From Polyangium mundeleinium (GTDB lineage: Bacteria; Myxococcota_A; Polyangia; Polyangiales; Polyangiaceae), in the NCBI RefSeq assembly GCF_028369105.1, contig NZ_JAQNDO010000001.1, positions 6,914,501 through 6,978,500 on the forward strand: DNA of 64,000 nt, written 5' to 3'. This document shows positions 51,979 to 60,536 of the stretch, piece by piece. The notes beneath the pieces are model-generated. The model saw only the letters and a list, made by a program, of their open reading frames with translations, was not told the DNA's origin and did not search any database. How positions within the stretch are numbered: position 1 is the first letter of the stretch; every line of letters starts with the position of its first letter. A program made the position numbers and the translations under genes.

Positions 51979-53427
51979 ATGCACCAGGGACAAAGGGTGG
52001 CGTGGAACGCCGCCTTGATGATCGCAAAGCAGGCCATCATGGCCGTCCTGAGCGTCGTCTACGTGGGCTACCTGGCGCGACGGCTGGGCGTGGCCGCGTG
52101 GGGGGAGCTGCAGGCGTCGCTGGCGATCGCTTCGATGGCCGCCGTGGTCGCCGGCCTCGGCGTGCGCGGGTATCTCGCGCGCGAGATCGCGGTGACGCCG
52201 GAGCTCGGGCCGAGGCACCTCGGCGCAGCGCTCGTCGTGCGCGGCGCGATGGGCACGACGACGCTGCTCTGCGCGACGTTGTTCACGTTGGCGACACGAG
52301 CGGGGGAGGGCGCGACGCTCGTGGTGATCGCGGCCGCGTCGCAGCTCGCCACGGTCCTCTACACGACGATGTGGCTGAGCTTCGAAGCGCACGAGCGCTT
52401 CCAGTACATCCTGTACGTCGAGCTCGGCGCGCGGCTCTTCGTGATCGGGTTGTCGGTGGCGCTCGTCGCGTCGGGCTTCGGCGTGCTCGCGGCGGCAGGC
52501 GCGCTCGCGCTCGGCAACGCGATCGAGCTCGCGCTGACGTACCACTTCCTGCGCACGCGGCTCTATCAGCCGAGGCTCGAAGTGGGCCTCGGCGAGCTCG
52601 TGGCGATCGCAAAGAAGAGCATCCCGCTCGGGCTCATCGGCGCGCTGCTCGGCGTGATCCGGCAGGCCGATCGCGTGATCCTGCGCTGGCTCGACGGCGA
52701 GTCGGCCGTCGGCGTGTTCAGCGCGGCGTGGGTGCTCATCGAGCAGCTCGAGCTGATCTCCGATCTCGTGCTCGGCGCCGCATTCGCAGCCGGGATGCGG
52801 CTCTACGCGCATGATCAGCCAGGCTTCGTGAAACTCTTCCGGACGGCGCTCGTGGTGGCGACAGCGCTCGGGCTCCCGCTCGCCACGGGCGTGAGCCTCG
52901 TCGCGCCGGACGTGGTCGCGCTCGTGTACGAGGGGCGCGACTTCGCAGGTACGTCGGACGTGCTCCGGGTGCTCGCGTGGCACGTGCCGGCGACGTTCGC
53001 GTTCCAGGTCGCGGCGCTGCCGCTGCTCGCTTCGAAGCGCGAGCGGCAGCTCGGCGCGGTGCTCGGGCCGGCGCTCGTGGCGAACGTCGCGCTCGACATG
53101 TGGCTCGTGCCGCAGCACGGCGCGCTCGGAGCGGCCTTCGCGGCGCTCGTGACCTCCGTGGGCACGCTCGTCGCGACGGGGATCCTCGTGCTGCGATACG
53201 TGCGCGAAGCGCCGATCGGGCGGCTCGGCGGGGCCACGCTCGCGACGGTGGTCATGACGTTCGTCGCGCTCGTCGCGCTGAAGACGCTGGGGCTCTGGGC
53301 CGCGGTGATCGCGGGCGCGATCACGCACGCAGGGCTGCTCCTCGCGCTCCGCGTGGTGACACTCGCCGAGGTCCGCGCGCTCGCGCGGCGCAAGCCGGAG
53401 AAGAACCGGCAAGCCGCAGCGACATGA
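51979..53427 (+). CDS. Wzx-type polysaccharide flippase (MOP superfamily)
   Basis: 482-aa polytopic inner-membrane protein with about 12-14 helices that flips lipid-linked polysaccharide units. The N-terminal run AKQAIMAVLSVVYVGYLARR, GVAAWGELQASLAIASM and VRGYLAREIAV matches polysaccharide biosynthesis proteins, and the IRQADRVILRWLDG segment and the A-x-x-Q-x-A-A-L-P-L-L turn are also seen in them. The C-terminal end is basic and rich in Lys/Arg (LARRKPEKNRQ). It is unlinked from the 29-35 kb cluster but could serve it. Start ATG at 51979 is preceded by GCAGG. A possible terminator hairpin lies 40 bp after the stop. Confidence 0.85.
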   Translation: MHQGQRVAWNAALMIAKQAIMAVLSVVYVGYLARRLGVAAWGELQASLAIASMAAVVAGLGVRGYLAREIAVTPELGPRHLGAALVVRGAMGTTTLLCATLFTLATRAGEGATLVVIAAASQLATVLYTTMWLSFEAHERFQYILYVELGARLFVIGLSVALVASGFGVLAAAGALALGNAIELALTYHFLRTRLYQPRLEVGLGELVAIAKKSIPLGLIGALLGVIRQADRVILRWLDGESAVGVFSAAWVLIEQLELISDLVLGAAFAAGMRLYAHDQPGFVKLFRTALVVATALGLPLATGVSLVAPDVVALVYEGRDFAGTSDVLRVLAWHVPATFAFQVAALPLLASKRERQLGAVLGPALVANVALDMWLVPQHGALGAAFAALVTSVGTLVATGILVLRYVREAPIGRLGGATLATVVMTFVALVALKTLGLWAAVIAGAITHAGLLLALRVVTLAEVRALARRKPEKNRQAAAT

Positions 53428-53467
53428 GGCGCGGAGGCGCGGACGGACTTCGTTCGCGTGGCAAGGC

Positions 53468-53484
53468 GCGTGCTCGGAGCACGC
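53468..53484 (+). terminator. Possible terminator hairpin after the flippase gene
   Basis: GCGTGCT-cgg-AGCACGC, 41 bases after the stop, without a T-run. The remaining bases up to 53788 show no gene I can support; the open frame there is an Arg/Ser-rich leader read-through into the kinase. Confidence 0.4.
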
Positions 53485-53788
53485 GATGCACCCCGCGGAC
53501 GGCGCGCACAGCAGCACGAACATCGCGCGCCGTCCTGCCTCGTTCTCACGTTTGGATCGAGCAAGCGAGCCTACGAATGACGCTGGCGAGCGGGGGAGCT
53601 TGCGCCATGATGCTCTCGTGGCGGAGGGGGGTGAGTTCAAGGTGCGACCAAGGCGGAGGCGCGATCGCGGTCCGAGCCGAGCACGCACGATGGACAGGCG
53701 ATCGCGCCCGACGACGTCGGCCTCGGCGAGGTGGCCCTTCCCCGCGTCGAAGGCGGGTTCACGCGGGAGCTTGCCGGAGCGGCTGCCG

Positions 53789-55168
53789 ATGGGCGCCGGG
53801 GGCTACGAGCTCGCCGAGCAGCTCGGCAGCGGCGGGATGGCGGAGGTCTTCCTCGCGCGGCGGCGCGGGCTCTACGCCATCGAGCACACGGTGGTGGTGA
53901 AGCGGCTGCGCGACGAGTTCCGCGCGGCGCCGGCGGTGGTGAAGATGTTCGCGTGGGAGGCGTGGATCTCGGCGCGCCTGCGTCATCCGAACATCGCGCG
54001 GTTCTACGATTTCGTGTCGCACCGAGGACGTGATCACCTGGTGCTCGAGCACGTGCGTGGCCCGGATCTCGCGACGCTCGGGCGCGCGCTGCAGGCGACC
54101 GGTCGATCGTTCCCGTTCGGCGCGGTGATCGAGGTCGGCGCCGCGGCCGCGCGCGCGCTCGCGCATGCCCACGCGCTCCAGGATGATGATGGCGTGCCGA
54201 TCGGCCTCGTCCATCGCGACGTGAGCCCGCAGAACATCCTCGTGTCCGTCGACGGCGAGATCAAGCTGATCGATTTCGGCGTGGCGAAGACGACGAGCGC
54301 GCACGTGCCGCGCGACACGGCGCCCGGTCTGGTGAAGGGGAAAATGGGGTACATCGCGCCGGAACATCTGCGCGGGCAGCCGCTCGACGCGCGCGGCGAC
54401 GTGTACGCGCTCGGCGTGGTGCTCTTCGAGATGCTGACGGGGCGCCCGCTCTTCCGGCGCGGTGCGGACGTGGAGATGATCCGGCAAGCGCTCGACGCAG
54501 AGATCCCGCCGCTTGCGACGCTGCGATGGGACTGCCCGCCCGCGCTCGAAGCGGTCGTGCAGCGCGCGCTGGCGCAGGATCCGCGCGATCGGTTCGAGAG
54601 CGCGACGGCGATGGAGCAGGCGCTCCGCGCAGCGGGATCCGCGCTCTCGATCGAGGGCGGTCCGGTCGCGCTGGCGGAGCTCGCCGAGCTCGCGCGCGAG
54701 GTCTACGCAGGGGAGCAGGCGGGCGGGCCGGACACGTGGCGGGAGCCGATGTCGCCGCAGTTGATGACGTCGCCCGCGAGGTCGGCGGCGCCGATCGAGG
54801 AGCCCCCCGCGGAGGACACGCGTCCCGAAGGTGTTCGGCGTCCACGGATCCTGGCGCGTGATCCCGGTGCAATCGTCTCCGCGACGAGCGCGCGGTGCGA
54901 CGCGACGCGGCCCGAGGTGCCTATACAGGTCGACGAGGCGGCGACGAGCATCGCGGCCCCGCCGCTGCTCCGGCACCGCGCCTTCTCGCCGCGCGTCGTG
55001 CCGCTCGTGGTGGCGTTCGTGATGGGACTGCTCGTCGCGGCGGCCGCGCGCGGCAGCACGCTGCCCGAGGGGGTGGGTCCGGCGCGCGACGCGGCCCCGG
55101 GATCGAGGGCGACAGAGCGGACGTCGCAGATCGATCTCGACGGGAACACTTCGAGTACAAACGAATGA
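53789..55168 (+). CDS. Membrane-anchored Ser/Thr protein kinase
   Basis: 459-aa Hanks-type kinase. The P-loop LGSGGMAEVF, catalytic Lys38 (VVVKRL), HRDVSPQNIL (His142, Asp144), IDFGVAK (Asp162) and GYIAPEHLRG (APE) are all intact, so it should be active. A juxtamembrane Pro/Glu/Arg-rich region (about 300-400) leads to a helix VVPLVVAFVMGLLVAAAARG and a short outer tail. ATG at 53789 is directly before the kinase domain and has GGAG nine bases upstream; an ATG at 53690 would add 33 Arg/Ser-rich residues. It is followed by a hairpin and a convergent small membrane gene. The sequence HRDVSPQN is typical of myxobacterial kinases. Confidence 0.9.
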   Translation: MGAGGYELAEQLGSGGMAEVFLARRRGLYAIEHTVVVKRLRDEFRAAPAVVKMFAWEAWISARLRHPNIARFYDFVSHRGRDHLVLEHVRGPDLATLGRALQATGRSFPFGAVIEVGAAAARALAHAHALQDDDGVPIGLVHRDVSPQNILVSVDGEIKLIDFGVAKTTSAHVPRDTAPGLVKGKMGYIAPEHLRGQPLDARGDVYALGVVLFEMLTGRPLFRRGADVEMIRQALDAEIPPLATLRWDCPPALEAVVQRALAQDPRDRFESATAMEQALRAAGSALSIEGGPVALAELAELAREVYAGEQAGGPDTWREPMSPQLMTSPARSAAPIEEPPAEDTRPEGVRRPRILARDPGAIVSATSARCDATRPEVPIQVDEAATSIAAPPLLRHRAFSPRVVPLVVAFVMGLLVAAAARGSTLPEGVGPARDAAPGSRATERTSQIDLDGNTSSTNE

Positions 55169-55170
55169 AA

Positions 55171-55207
55171 CGCGCCCCGCGCGGGACTCCTCCCGCCGCG
55201 GGGCGCG
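55171..55207. terminator. GC hairpin in convergent gap
   Basis: CGCGCCCCGCGCGGGA and TCCCGCCGCGGGGCGCG form a long stem with one bulge around CTCC, directly after the kinase stop and before the stop of the minus gene at 55239. Probably a bidirectional terminator, without a clear T-run. Confidence 0.6.
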
Positions 55208-55238
55208 CCTCCGAACCACGTACGCTGGTGACGCGGCT

Positions 55239-55496
55239 CTAGGCGGTGCGACGTTTCGTGGCGATGTTGTAGATTGCGAGGATCACGATCGCGCCGATGA
55301 TCGACATGATGAAGCCGCCGGTCGACTGGTACGTCGGGTAGATCCCGAGCACGCGTCCGAGGAAGCCGCCCAGGAGCGCGCCGCCGATGCCGAGCAGCGC
55401 CGTGATGATGAACCCTCCGGGCTCGCGACCCGGCGTCAGAAGCTTCGCGATCACGCCCACGACGAGACCGAACAGAATCCAGAGCAGAATCGACAT
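55239..55496 (-). CDS. GlsB/YeaQ/YmgE-family stress membrane protein
   Basis: 85-aa protein with three glycine-rich membrane helices: MSILLWILFGLVVGVIAKLL, GFIITALLGIGGALLGGFLG and GGFIMSIIGAIVILAIYNIA. The LTPGREPGG motif between helices 1 and 2 is the hallmark of the YeaQ/YmgE transglycosylase-associated family. Members are small inner-membrane proteins induced by stress; the biochemical role is unclear. The gene is convergent with the kinase gene. Confidence 0.92.
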   Translation of the reverse strand: MSILLWILFGLVVGVIAKLLTPGREPGGFIITALLGIGGALLGGFLGRVLGIYPTYQSTGGFIMSIIGAIVILAIYNIATKRRTA

Positions 55497-55643
55497 GCTC
55501 TCCTACCTCCCTCTCGCGCGGCACGCGCGGCGCACACGTCGTGCCGCGCAGGCGGGGTAACGCCGCGAGGACGTCCGCCCGCATTCCCTCCATGCAGCCT
55601 GCGTGCCGGGCAGAGCGTGCACGCCGTCGGAGCAACACGAATC

Positions 55644-56096
55644 TCAGGGTTTTTCCGGATCCGCCGGCTTGTCCAAGGACGCCTGATCACAAGGGGGCGT
55701 GCTCTCGGTCCCGCACGCAGGCGCGTCGCCCGGGCTCGTGGGCCCGCCATGCCCAGGGCCGTAGCCGTGCGAGGAGCCGTAGCCTTGATCGATCTCCTCG
55801 CCACGCGGGCGCGCGCGGCGCGACGTGCTTCGTCGCTTGGAATGCGCGCGCATCTGGATCTCGTGCGCGCCGGCCGGCAACGTGCCCGCGACGAGCTCGG
55901 CGCCACACGCGCATCGCGGTGCGGCCGTCGCGCCCTCCGCGGCCACGACGAGAAAGACGCGGCTGCACTGGGGGCAACGGAACACGTGCCCCACCGAGGG
56001 GATCACCTGGCCCTCGACGAGGGGTCGTGTCGGGCCGGTTCGCCCGGAGTCCTTGCCCTCCGAGCCTGGATTCAACGAGCGGGTCATGCTGGACAT
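55644..56096 (-). CDS. Short zinc-ribbon protein
   Basis: 150-aa protein with one clear zinc ribbon: GHVFRCPQCSRVFLVVAAEG...PRCACGAELVAG. A basic Lys/Arg run (HSKRRSTSRRARPRG) and a Gly/Pro/Ser-rich tail follow; the last 35 residues look disordered. The start is uncertain (56096 or the Met at 56087). It lies between the trehalose synthase gene and the YeaQ-type gene on the same strand, with 94 and 147 bp gaps, so it need not be in an operon. Function is unknown; it may be a DNA- or RNA-binding small protein. Confidence 0.6.
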   Translation of the reverse strand: MSSMTRSLNPGSEGKDSGRTGPTRPLVEGQVIPSVGHVFRCPQCSRVFLVVAAEGATAAPRCACGAELVAGTLPAGAHEIQMRAHSKRRSTSRRARPRGEEIDQGYGSSHGYGPGHGGPTSPGDAPACGTESTPPCDQASLDKPADPEKP

Positions 56097-56190
56097 GAGG
56101 CACGAGGGTTCAGCACGTCCGGTGCCATCCGCCCTCGTGCGTCCCGATCACGGCCGCTCCGTCCGCGCATGGCGCGCACGAGGCAGCTCG

Positions 56191-57642
56191 TCAGCGCGCG
56201 CGTGTGACACGCACGGACGCAGCAAAGCGCGTCTCCCGTGCCCGCGCAGGCACGCGCTCCTCCGTCACCTGTTCGAGCCGCGCGAGGAAGCCCGAGGCCC
56301 ACGTTTCGACGGAGAGCCGGGAGACCCTGGCCTGGAGCGCAGCCATCCGCGTGATGTCACTCGAAGTCTCCGGCGCGAGGGCCACGTGCCCCAGCGCCGA
56401 CACGAGTCCCTCTTCGTCGTAGGGGTTGACGAGGTGCGCCTCGGGCAGCACGTCGGCCGCGCCCGCGGTCGTGCTCAGCAAGAGCCGGCCGTTCGGCCTC
56501 GGCCGCGTGGCGACGTACTCGAAGGCGACGAGGTTCATGCCGTCGCGCTTCGGCGTGACGATCGCGGCGTCGGCCGCGAGGTAATACGCGGCGAGCTCGG
56601 TCGAATCCAAGGTCCGCGCGAAGAGGTGCACGGGCTTTCTCCGGGGCCCGCCGAAGCGGCCCTGGATGCGGCCGACCGTGGCCTCGATCCGCTGCCGGAG
56701 GTCACGATACGCCGCCACCGTCTCGCGGCTCGGCACACCGATCTGCACGAGCGTGACGTGCTGGCGGACCTCGGCGCTCTGCTCGAGCAGCCGCTCGAAG
56801 GCTTCGAGCCGCTCGACGATGCCCTTCGCGTAGTCCATGCGATCGACCGAGAGCAGCACGCGGCCGCCGCCGAGATCCGAGGTGATGCGCGCGGCCTCCG
56901 CGGCCACGCTCTCGTCGCGCCCGAGCGAGGCCCAGCCCTCGACGTCGATGCCGATCGGCCACGCTTCGACCCGCGCGTGGCGCGCGCCTCGCGGGACGAC
57001 GATGCCTCCGTCTTCGATCACGTACGCGACGCCGAGCTCGTCGAGCGCGTCGCGGAAGGCGCGCACGTACCGCGGCACGTGCAGGCCCACGAGATCCGCG
57101 CCGAGCAGGCCGTCGACGAGCTCGGAGGCCCAGGGGAGCACACGCAGGTTGTCGGCGGCGGGCCAGGGGATGTGCCAGAAGAAGCCGATCGTGAGGTCGG
57201 GCCTCCGCGCCCGGAGCAGGGCAGGGACGAGCGCGAGCTGGTAGTCGTGGATCCACACGACGGCGCCCGGAGGCGCGTGCTCGGCGACGGCCTCCGCGGC
57301 CGCACGGCACACCTCGAAGTAAGCGCGTGCCTGCTCGGCGCGGAAACGACACACCTCGACGAAGCCATGCGAGAGCGGCCAGAGCGCGCCGTTCGAGGCG
57401 CCTGCATACCAGGCCGAGCGGGTCTCCGAAGGGAGGGAGAGGGCACGCACGCGGAAGGGCAGCTCGCTCGCCTCGCAAGCGTCCCGGTCGGCGCCCGCCG
57501 CGATCCAGGTGCCGCGTGACCTGCGCATGAGCGGCAGAAGCGCGGAGATCAAGCCGCCTGGCGCGCGGACGATGCCGTTCGGCGTACTCACGAACGGCGC
57601 CCGCGCGCTCACGATGACCAGGCGGGGGGAGCGGGTTTTCAT
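56191..57642 (-). CDS. otsA: Trehalose-6-phosphate synthase (GT20)
   Basis: 483-aa retaining glycosyltransferase that makes trehalose-6-phosphate from UDP-glucose and glucose-6-phosphate, an osmoprotection step. Family segments visible: [43 protein letters not shown] and [17 protein letters not shown]; the D-G-M-N-L-V-A-x-E motif binds the donor. Start at 57642 ([16 protein letters not shown]) begins the first Rossmann strand; an earlier start would add only a low-complexity lead. No trehalose phosphatase gene (otsB) is adjacent. The divergent PEGA/TPR-type gene starts 124 bp away. Confidence 0.95.
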   Translation of the reverse strand: MKTRSPRLVIVSARAPFVSTPNGIVRAPGGLISALLPLMRRSRGTWIAAGADRDACEASELPFRVRALSLPSETRSAWYAGASNGALWPLSHGFVEVCRFRAEQARAYFEVCRAAAEAVAEHAPPGAVVWIHDYQLALVPALLRARRPDLTIGFFWHIPWPAADNLRVLPWASELVDGLLGADLVGLHVPRYVRAFRDALDELGVAYVIEDGGIVVPRGARHARVEAWPIGIDVEGWASLGRDESVAAEAARITSDLGGGRVLLSVDRMDYAKGIVERLEAFERLLEQSAEVRQHVTLVQIGVPSRETVAAYRDLRQRIEATVGRIQGRFGGPRRKPVHLFARTLDSTELAAYYLAADAAIVTPKRDGMNLVAFEYVATRPRPNGRLLLSTTAGAADVLPEAHLVNPYDEEGLVSALGHVALAPETSSDITRMAALQARVSRLSVETWASGFLARLEQVTEERVPARARETRFAASVRVTRAR

Positions 57643-57766
57643 GAGATCCGCCCATGCGAAAGCAATGCCGTCGTGGGCGGTCTCGCGGACGAAGCCCGCG
57701 CGGCGCGGGATTTGCTCGATGCGCCTGCTCGTGTGGTAGGGTCGGAGTTCGAGGAGATTACGTCCC

Positions 57767-58804
57767 GTGCGCCTCCATCGTCTCGCTCCGCTCGCCGCCG
57801 CCGCCACTGTCGCGCTCGCGCTCCTTTCGCCGGGGACTGCTTCCTCGCAGACGGCCGAGGAGAAGGCGGCCGCGCGTTCCCTGGCGCAACAAGGCGCCGA
57901 GGCCCTGCAAAAGAAGGACTACGCCGAGGCGATCGATCTCCTCAGCCGCGCCGAGGCGATCATCCACGCGCCGCCGCACCTTCTGCTGATCGGGCGCGGG
58001 CAGGTGGGTCTCGGCAAGCTGGTTGCCGCGCGCGAGTCGTTTCTCAAGATCATCCGCGAGGAGTTGCCCGCGAGCGCGCCCGCCGCGTTCAAGCGAGCCC
58101 AGGAGGACGCGAGGACCGAGCTTGCCGCGATCGAGCCCCGCATCGGCTCGCTGCGCATCGTGCTCACCGGTCCGGGCGCGACCGATCCCGCGAAGGTGAC
58201 GGTCAAGCTCGACGAGCAGGGCGTCACGTCCGCGCTCATCGGTGTGCACCGGCCGATCGATCCGGGCAAACACGTGGTGACAGCGACCGCGGCCGGGCGG
58301 AGCCCCGTCACGCAAGAGGTCTCGCTCGGAGACGGCGAGAAGAAAGAAGTGTCGCTCGAAGTGGAGGCGCCGGCGGCGGGCGCTGCGTTGCCGGACGGGA
58401 GCGGACAAACCGGCGGCGGCGGTGGGCCGGTGGGCCCGGAGAAACCGCAGGGCACGAGCCCGCTGAAGTACGTGGGCATCGCGGGCATGGGCCTCGGCGG
58501 CGCGGGGATCATCGCCGGGACGATCTTCACGGTGATGTTCGTGAGCAAGTCGGGCGACGCGGACGCCGCGTTCAAGGCCTGTCCGAAGCCGTGCCCCGAC
58601 GACCAGCAGGCGAACATCACCGCGCTCGACGAGGCGGCGGCCTCGCGCGGGACGGGCGCGATCGTGGGCTTCGCGGCGGGCGCGGCGCTGGCCGGCGCCG
58701 GCGTCGCGTTGTTCCTGATCGGGGGCAAGCAGGACAAACCAGCCGGCGCGAGCGTCATGCCGTACGTCGCGCCGAACGGCGCTGGGCTCGTCGGTCGGTT
58801 CTGA
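57767..58804 (+). CDS. PEGA-domain protein with TPR-like start and transmembrane helices
   Basis: 345-aa exported protein. GTG at 57767 has GAGGAG about ten bases upstream and starts a signal peptide (MRLHRLAPLAAAATVALALL). A TPR-like helical part (SLAQQGAEALQKKDYAEAID and following) is followed by a PEGA-type beta domain (about 125-200: RIGSLRIVLTG, VTVKLDEQGV, HRPIDPGKHVVTATAAGRSP). After a Gly/Pro linker, two hydrophobic helices (about 235-258 and 293-318) lie around a Cys-Pro segment (KACPKPCPDDQQ). Such proteins are common next to myxobacterial Ser/Thr kinases, and the kinase gene is the convergent neighbour. Function is unknown. Confidence 0.8.
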   Translation: MRLHRLAPLAAAATVALALLSPGTASSQTAEEKAAARSLAQQGAEALQKKDYAEAIDLLSRAEAIIHAPPHLLLIGRGQVGLGKLVAARESFLKIIREELPASAPAAFKRAQEDARTELAAIEPRIGSLRIVLTGPGATDPAKVTVKLDEQGVTSALIGVHRPIDPGKHVVTATAAGRSPVTQEVSLGDGEKKEVSLEVEAPAAGAALPDGSGQTGGGGGPVGPEKPQGTSPLKYVGIAGMGLGGAGIIAGTIFTVMFVSKSGDADAAFKACPKPCPDDQQANITALDEAAASRGTGAIVGFAAGAALAGAGVALFLIGGKQDKPAGASVMPYVAPNGAGLVGRF

Positions 58805-58820
58805 ACGGCGTCCCCCCCAG

Positions 58821-58843
58821 CCCCTCTCCTGCTGGGAGAGGGG
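58821..58843. terminator. GC-rich hairpin in convergent gap
   Basis: CCCCTCTCC (58821-58829) pairs with GGAGAGGGG (58835-58843), in the 65-bp gap between the PEGA and kinase genes. A similar sequence occurs as a dispersed hairpin in many genomes; here it may act as a terminator on both strands. Confidence 0.55.
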
Positions 58844-58869
58844 TGGCGGGCGCTGGTTTCCCGCGTCGT

Positions 58870-60354
58870 TCAGTATCCGAAGTCGCCGCCCGTCGTGCCG
58901 CCCTTGTTCGGCTTGTTCGTCGACGTCGCGGAGGGCTTGGGGAGAGGACCGCCGAGTTTCACCGAGGGGGTCCCGAGCGGAGCCGCCGAGGTCGTCGGGG
59001 TCGGCGCCGCGCTCGTGGCGGGCTCCGCCGTCTTCGTGTCCGGCGGCGTGGGGTCGACGTCCGCGGCGCTCGGGGTCGGCGGCGTGGCCGGCGTGGCCGC
59101 GGTCGTCGGGGCGAGCGGGGCGACGCTCGCGGATGGGATCGAGCCTCCGGCTTGCGTCGACTCTTTCTTGCCGAGCATCAGGTACCCGGCGACGCCGAGG
59201 CCCGAGAGCAGGACGAGCCCGACAAGCCCGCCCACGACCGCGCCCGCGCGGGACGGCTTCGGCGTGGCCGTGCCCGAGGTGTGGCCCCACGCGTTCGCCG
59301 TGCCTTGCGAGCCGTCGAGCGAGGTGCCGGTTTGTCCGGTCACGCCCATGCCGGGCACGCCAGGCGGCTGCGTCGTCATCCCGACGCCCGGGATCACGCC
59401 GGGCAGCGGCGTCGCCGTCAACGGGCCGGGGGCGGCGAGCACGCCGGGGGGCTGCGTCGGCAAACGCGGGCCAGGGACGATGCTTTGTCCACCACGCGCG
59501 GCTTGCCAGGCGAGGAGCGTCTCCTTGAACTCGGCGCACGACTGGAAGCGGTGCACCTGTTCGCGGGCCATGGCGCGCTGGATGATCAGGGAGAACTCGG
59601 GATCGAGGTCCGGGACGAACTGCTGCGGCGGAGGCGGCAGTTCGAGCGCGATCTTGAAGAGCAGCTCGTTGAAGGTCTCGGCGCGGAAGGGGACCTGTCC
59701 CGTCGTCGCCTGGTAGAGCACGACGCCGAGCGCGTAGATGTCGCTGCGCGCGTCGACGACGGCCATGCCGCGTGCTTGCTCGGGCGACATGTAGTAGGGC
59801 GTGCCGACGACCGAGCCGGCCCGCGTCACGTTCATCTCTTCGCCGCCGATCTGCGAGAACTTCGAGACGCCGAAGTCGAGGATCTTGATGAAGTCGACGC
59901 GGCCCGCCTTGTTCGGCAGGATGAAGATGTTGTCGGGCTTGAGATCGCGATGGATGATCCCCGCGGCGTGCGCGGCGCCGAGCGCGTCGAGGACCTGCGC
60001 CATGAGCGGGATGCTCTGCGCCGGCGGGAGGCGGCCCGAGCGCTTGATCCGCGCGCTCAAGGTCTCGCCATCGAGGTACTCCATGACCATGTAGCGCGAC
60101 TGGTCGGGGAGAACGCCGAGGTCGAGCACCTCGCAAATGTGCTCCGAGCCGATGCGCCCCGCGGCCTGCGCTTCGCGCTCGAAACGCGCGACGGTCTCGC
60201 CGGAGCCGGAGACGCTCGCGTGCAGGACCTTGATGGCGACGCGGCGCTTGATCCGCGTGTTCTCACCCTCGAAGACCGCGCCCATCCCTCCCGTGCCGAG
60301 GAGGCGGACGATGCGGTACTTGTCGTCGATGACTTGGCCGGGGGTGAGCGTCAT
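58870..60354 (-). CDS. Ser/Thr protein kinase with Pro-rich tail and one helix
   Basis: 494-aa Hanks-type kinase. LGTGGMGAVFEG (P-loop), VAIKVL (Lys42), HRDLKPDNIF (from His135, Asp137), LDFGVSK and MSPEQARG are intact, so it should be active. Residues 295-370 are Gly/Pro/Thr-rich, a transmembrane helix (AGAVVGGLVGLVLLSGLGVAGYLM) follows, and the tail is Pro/Ala/Thr-rich and probably extracytoplasmic. I used the start at 60354 (MTLTPGQVIDDKYRIVR), which is where myxobacterial kinases begin. It is divergent from the Hsp70-fold gene (182 bp between starts), and a shared regulatory region is likely. Confidence 0.92.
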   Translation of the reverse strand: MTLTPGQVIDDKYRIVRLLGTGGMGAVFEGENTRIKRRVAIKVLHASVSGSGETVARFEREAQAAGRIGSEHICEVLDLGVLPDQSRYMVMEYLDGETLSARIKRSGRLPPAQSIPLMAQVLDALGAAHAAGIIHRDLKPDNIFILPNKAGRVDFIKILDFGVSKFSQIGGEEMNVTRAGSVVGTPYYMSPEQARGMAVVDARSDIYALGVVLYQATTGQVPFRAETFNELLFKIALELPPPPQQFVPDLDPEFSLIIQRAMAREQVHRFQSCAEFKETLLAWQAARGGQSIVPGPRLPTQPPGVLAAPGPLTATPLPGVIPGVGMTTQPPGVPGMGVTGQTGTSLDGSQGTANAWGHTSGTATPKPSRAGAVVGGLVGLVLLSGLGVAGYLMLGKKESTQAGGSIPSASVAPLAPTTAATPATPPTPSAADVDPTPPDTKTAEPATSAAPTPTTSAAPLGTPSVKLGGPLPKPSATSTNKPNKGGTTGGDFGY

Positions 60355-60536
60355 CGGATCATCGCTCGCGAGAAGCGGAAGGAATCCAACACGTCTCGAG
60401 CTTACCACGGGTGCCGGGCGCGAGCCCAGGAGGCGGGTGGGGGAAAAGGCGGGGGCGCTCTGCGGGCCGCGGGGGTCACGGATGCCCCAAAGGGCCTTTG
60501 CCGACCGCCTGCATGTTCGTGTTAAGGTCGCCCCGT

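Noticed and set aside
51675-52814. Open frame running over tRNA-Gly and the start of the flippase gene
   Set aside because: Covers a clear tRNA and its terminator in a shifted frame of the flippase.
53486-53788. Extended N terminus of the kinase at 53789
   Set aside because: Added residues are Arg/Ser-rich and unlike any kinase leader; GGAG lies in front of 53789.
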